Of a stretch of DNA of 5,665 nt, positions 5,395-5,665 are shown in pieces. Source of the DNA: an uncultured Clostridia bacterium (GTDB lineage: Bacteria > Bacillota > Clostridia > Oscillospirales > CAG-272); assembly GCA_945936265.1 (NCBI GenBank), contig CAMETB010000093.1:1-5665 (forward strand), read 5' to 3'. The stretch's first letter is position 1, and each line of letters opens with the position of its first letter. Position numbers and translations under genes: made by a program. Under the pieces are notes generated by a model. The model was not told the origin of the DNA. It ran no database searches and saw nothing but the letters and a program-made list of their open reading frames with translations.

Positions 5395-5665
5395 TCAATA
5401 ATTTTCTTTCTTTACTTCAAAATAAGACTGCGGATGATTGCATACGGGGCAAACCTCGGGAGCGGAAACACCCACTACGATATGTCCGCAGTTACGGCAC
5501 TCCCATACGGTGACGCCGCTCTTTTCAAAAACAGCCTTTGTTTCAACGTTTTTAAGAAGTGCGCGATAGCGCTCCTCGTGTGCCTTTTCGATAGCGGCAA
5601 CACCACGGAACTGCTTTGCAAGATCGTGGAAGCCCTCCTCGTCTGCCTCTTTTGCCATACGGTCG
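5395..5665 (-). CDS. rbr: Rubrerythrin, C-terminal part (5' end outside the window)
   Basis: Only the last 89 codons are present, and the frame stays open to the window edge (the codons before the ATG at 5658 read Asp-Arg), so that ATG is internal, not the start. Rubrerythrin reduces hydrogen peroxide to water in the cytoplasm of anaerobes using a di-iron centre and a rubredoxin-like iron site. The visible part holds the end of the ferritin-like helical bundle, with GVAAIEKAHEERY supplying the ExxH di-iron ligands of the last helix. It is followed by the rubredoxin-like domain with its two knuckles, CRNCG and CPVCNHP, and the typical ending PQSYFEV. Full-length members are about 180-195 residues, so roughly half is missing because of the window edge, not by mutation. 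It is followed 23 bases later by rubredoxin, its electron donor. Its promoter and any PerR-type operator lie outside. Confidence 0.95.
   Translation of the reverse strand, partial: DRMAKEADEEGFHDLAKQFRGVAAIEKAHEERYRALLKNVETKAVFEKSGVTVWECRNCGHIVVGVSAPEVCPVCNHPQSYFEVKKENY

Noticed and set aside
5213..5398. Nine-residue longer rubredoxin starting at TTG 5398
   Set aside because: The extension overlaps the rubrerythrin stop codon, reads through the AGGAGG site and exceeds the normal rubredoxin length.
5395..5658. Complete 87-residue protein starting at ATG 5658
   Set aside because: The frame is open to the window edge and the sequence begins in the middle of the rubrerythrin helical bundle, so this ATG is an internal methionine.

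Overview
The window looks like a piece of a chromosome from an anaerobic Firmicute, probably an uncultured gut-type clostridium. The signs are a rubrerythrin-rubredoxin pair (peroxide defence typical of anaerobes), strong AGGAGG-like ribosome binding sites, a sigma-A-type promoter, moderate-to-low GC, and a GH43 beta-xylosidase of the clostridial/bacillar type. This assignment is inferred from gene content; the window holds no 16S or other marker gene.

Layout. Positions 1-245 are a non-coding leader with a near-consensus promoter (TTGACA-17-TACAAT) and an AT-rich inverted repeat over the predicted start of transcription. This promoter drives a two-gene plus-strand operon: an SGNH/GDSL hydrolase with an N-terminal beta-sandwich (246-1205) and, 16 bases later, an endonuclease/exonuclease/phosphatase-fold hydrolase (1222-1980). 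A short bidirectional terminator (1984-2008) separates it from everything to the right, which lies on the minus strand. In transcription order (right to left) that strand carries the 3' part of a rubrerythrin (running off the window at 5665), a rubredoxin (5213-5371), a structured non-coding block (4953-5207), a ZIP-family metal transporter (4183-4935), an unrecognised two-helix membrane protein (3621-4163) and a GH43 beta-xylosidase (2007-3596).

How the genes fit together. Rubredoxin is the usual electron donor to rubrerythrin, and the 23-base spacing supports one oxidative-stress unit. ZIP, the membrane protein and GH43 are separated by only 19 and 24 bases, so they are probably co-transcribed, although their functions are not obviously linked. 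The predicted SGNH esterase and the GH43 enzyme both lack signal peptides and could act in the cytoplasm on imported, acetylated xylo-oligosaccharides. That is inference from proximity, since the two genes are convergent and not in one operon.

The least explained part is the 277-base gap between rubredoxin and ZIP. It is almost filled by an element bounded by a perfect 10-bp terminal inverted repeat and carrying a perfect 15-bp hairpin at one end plus several internal stem-loops. It resembles a MITE-like or other dispersed intergenic repeat. No clearly new multi-gene system is visible; the remaining genes are recognisable families apart from the 180-residue membrane protein.
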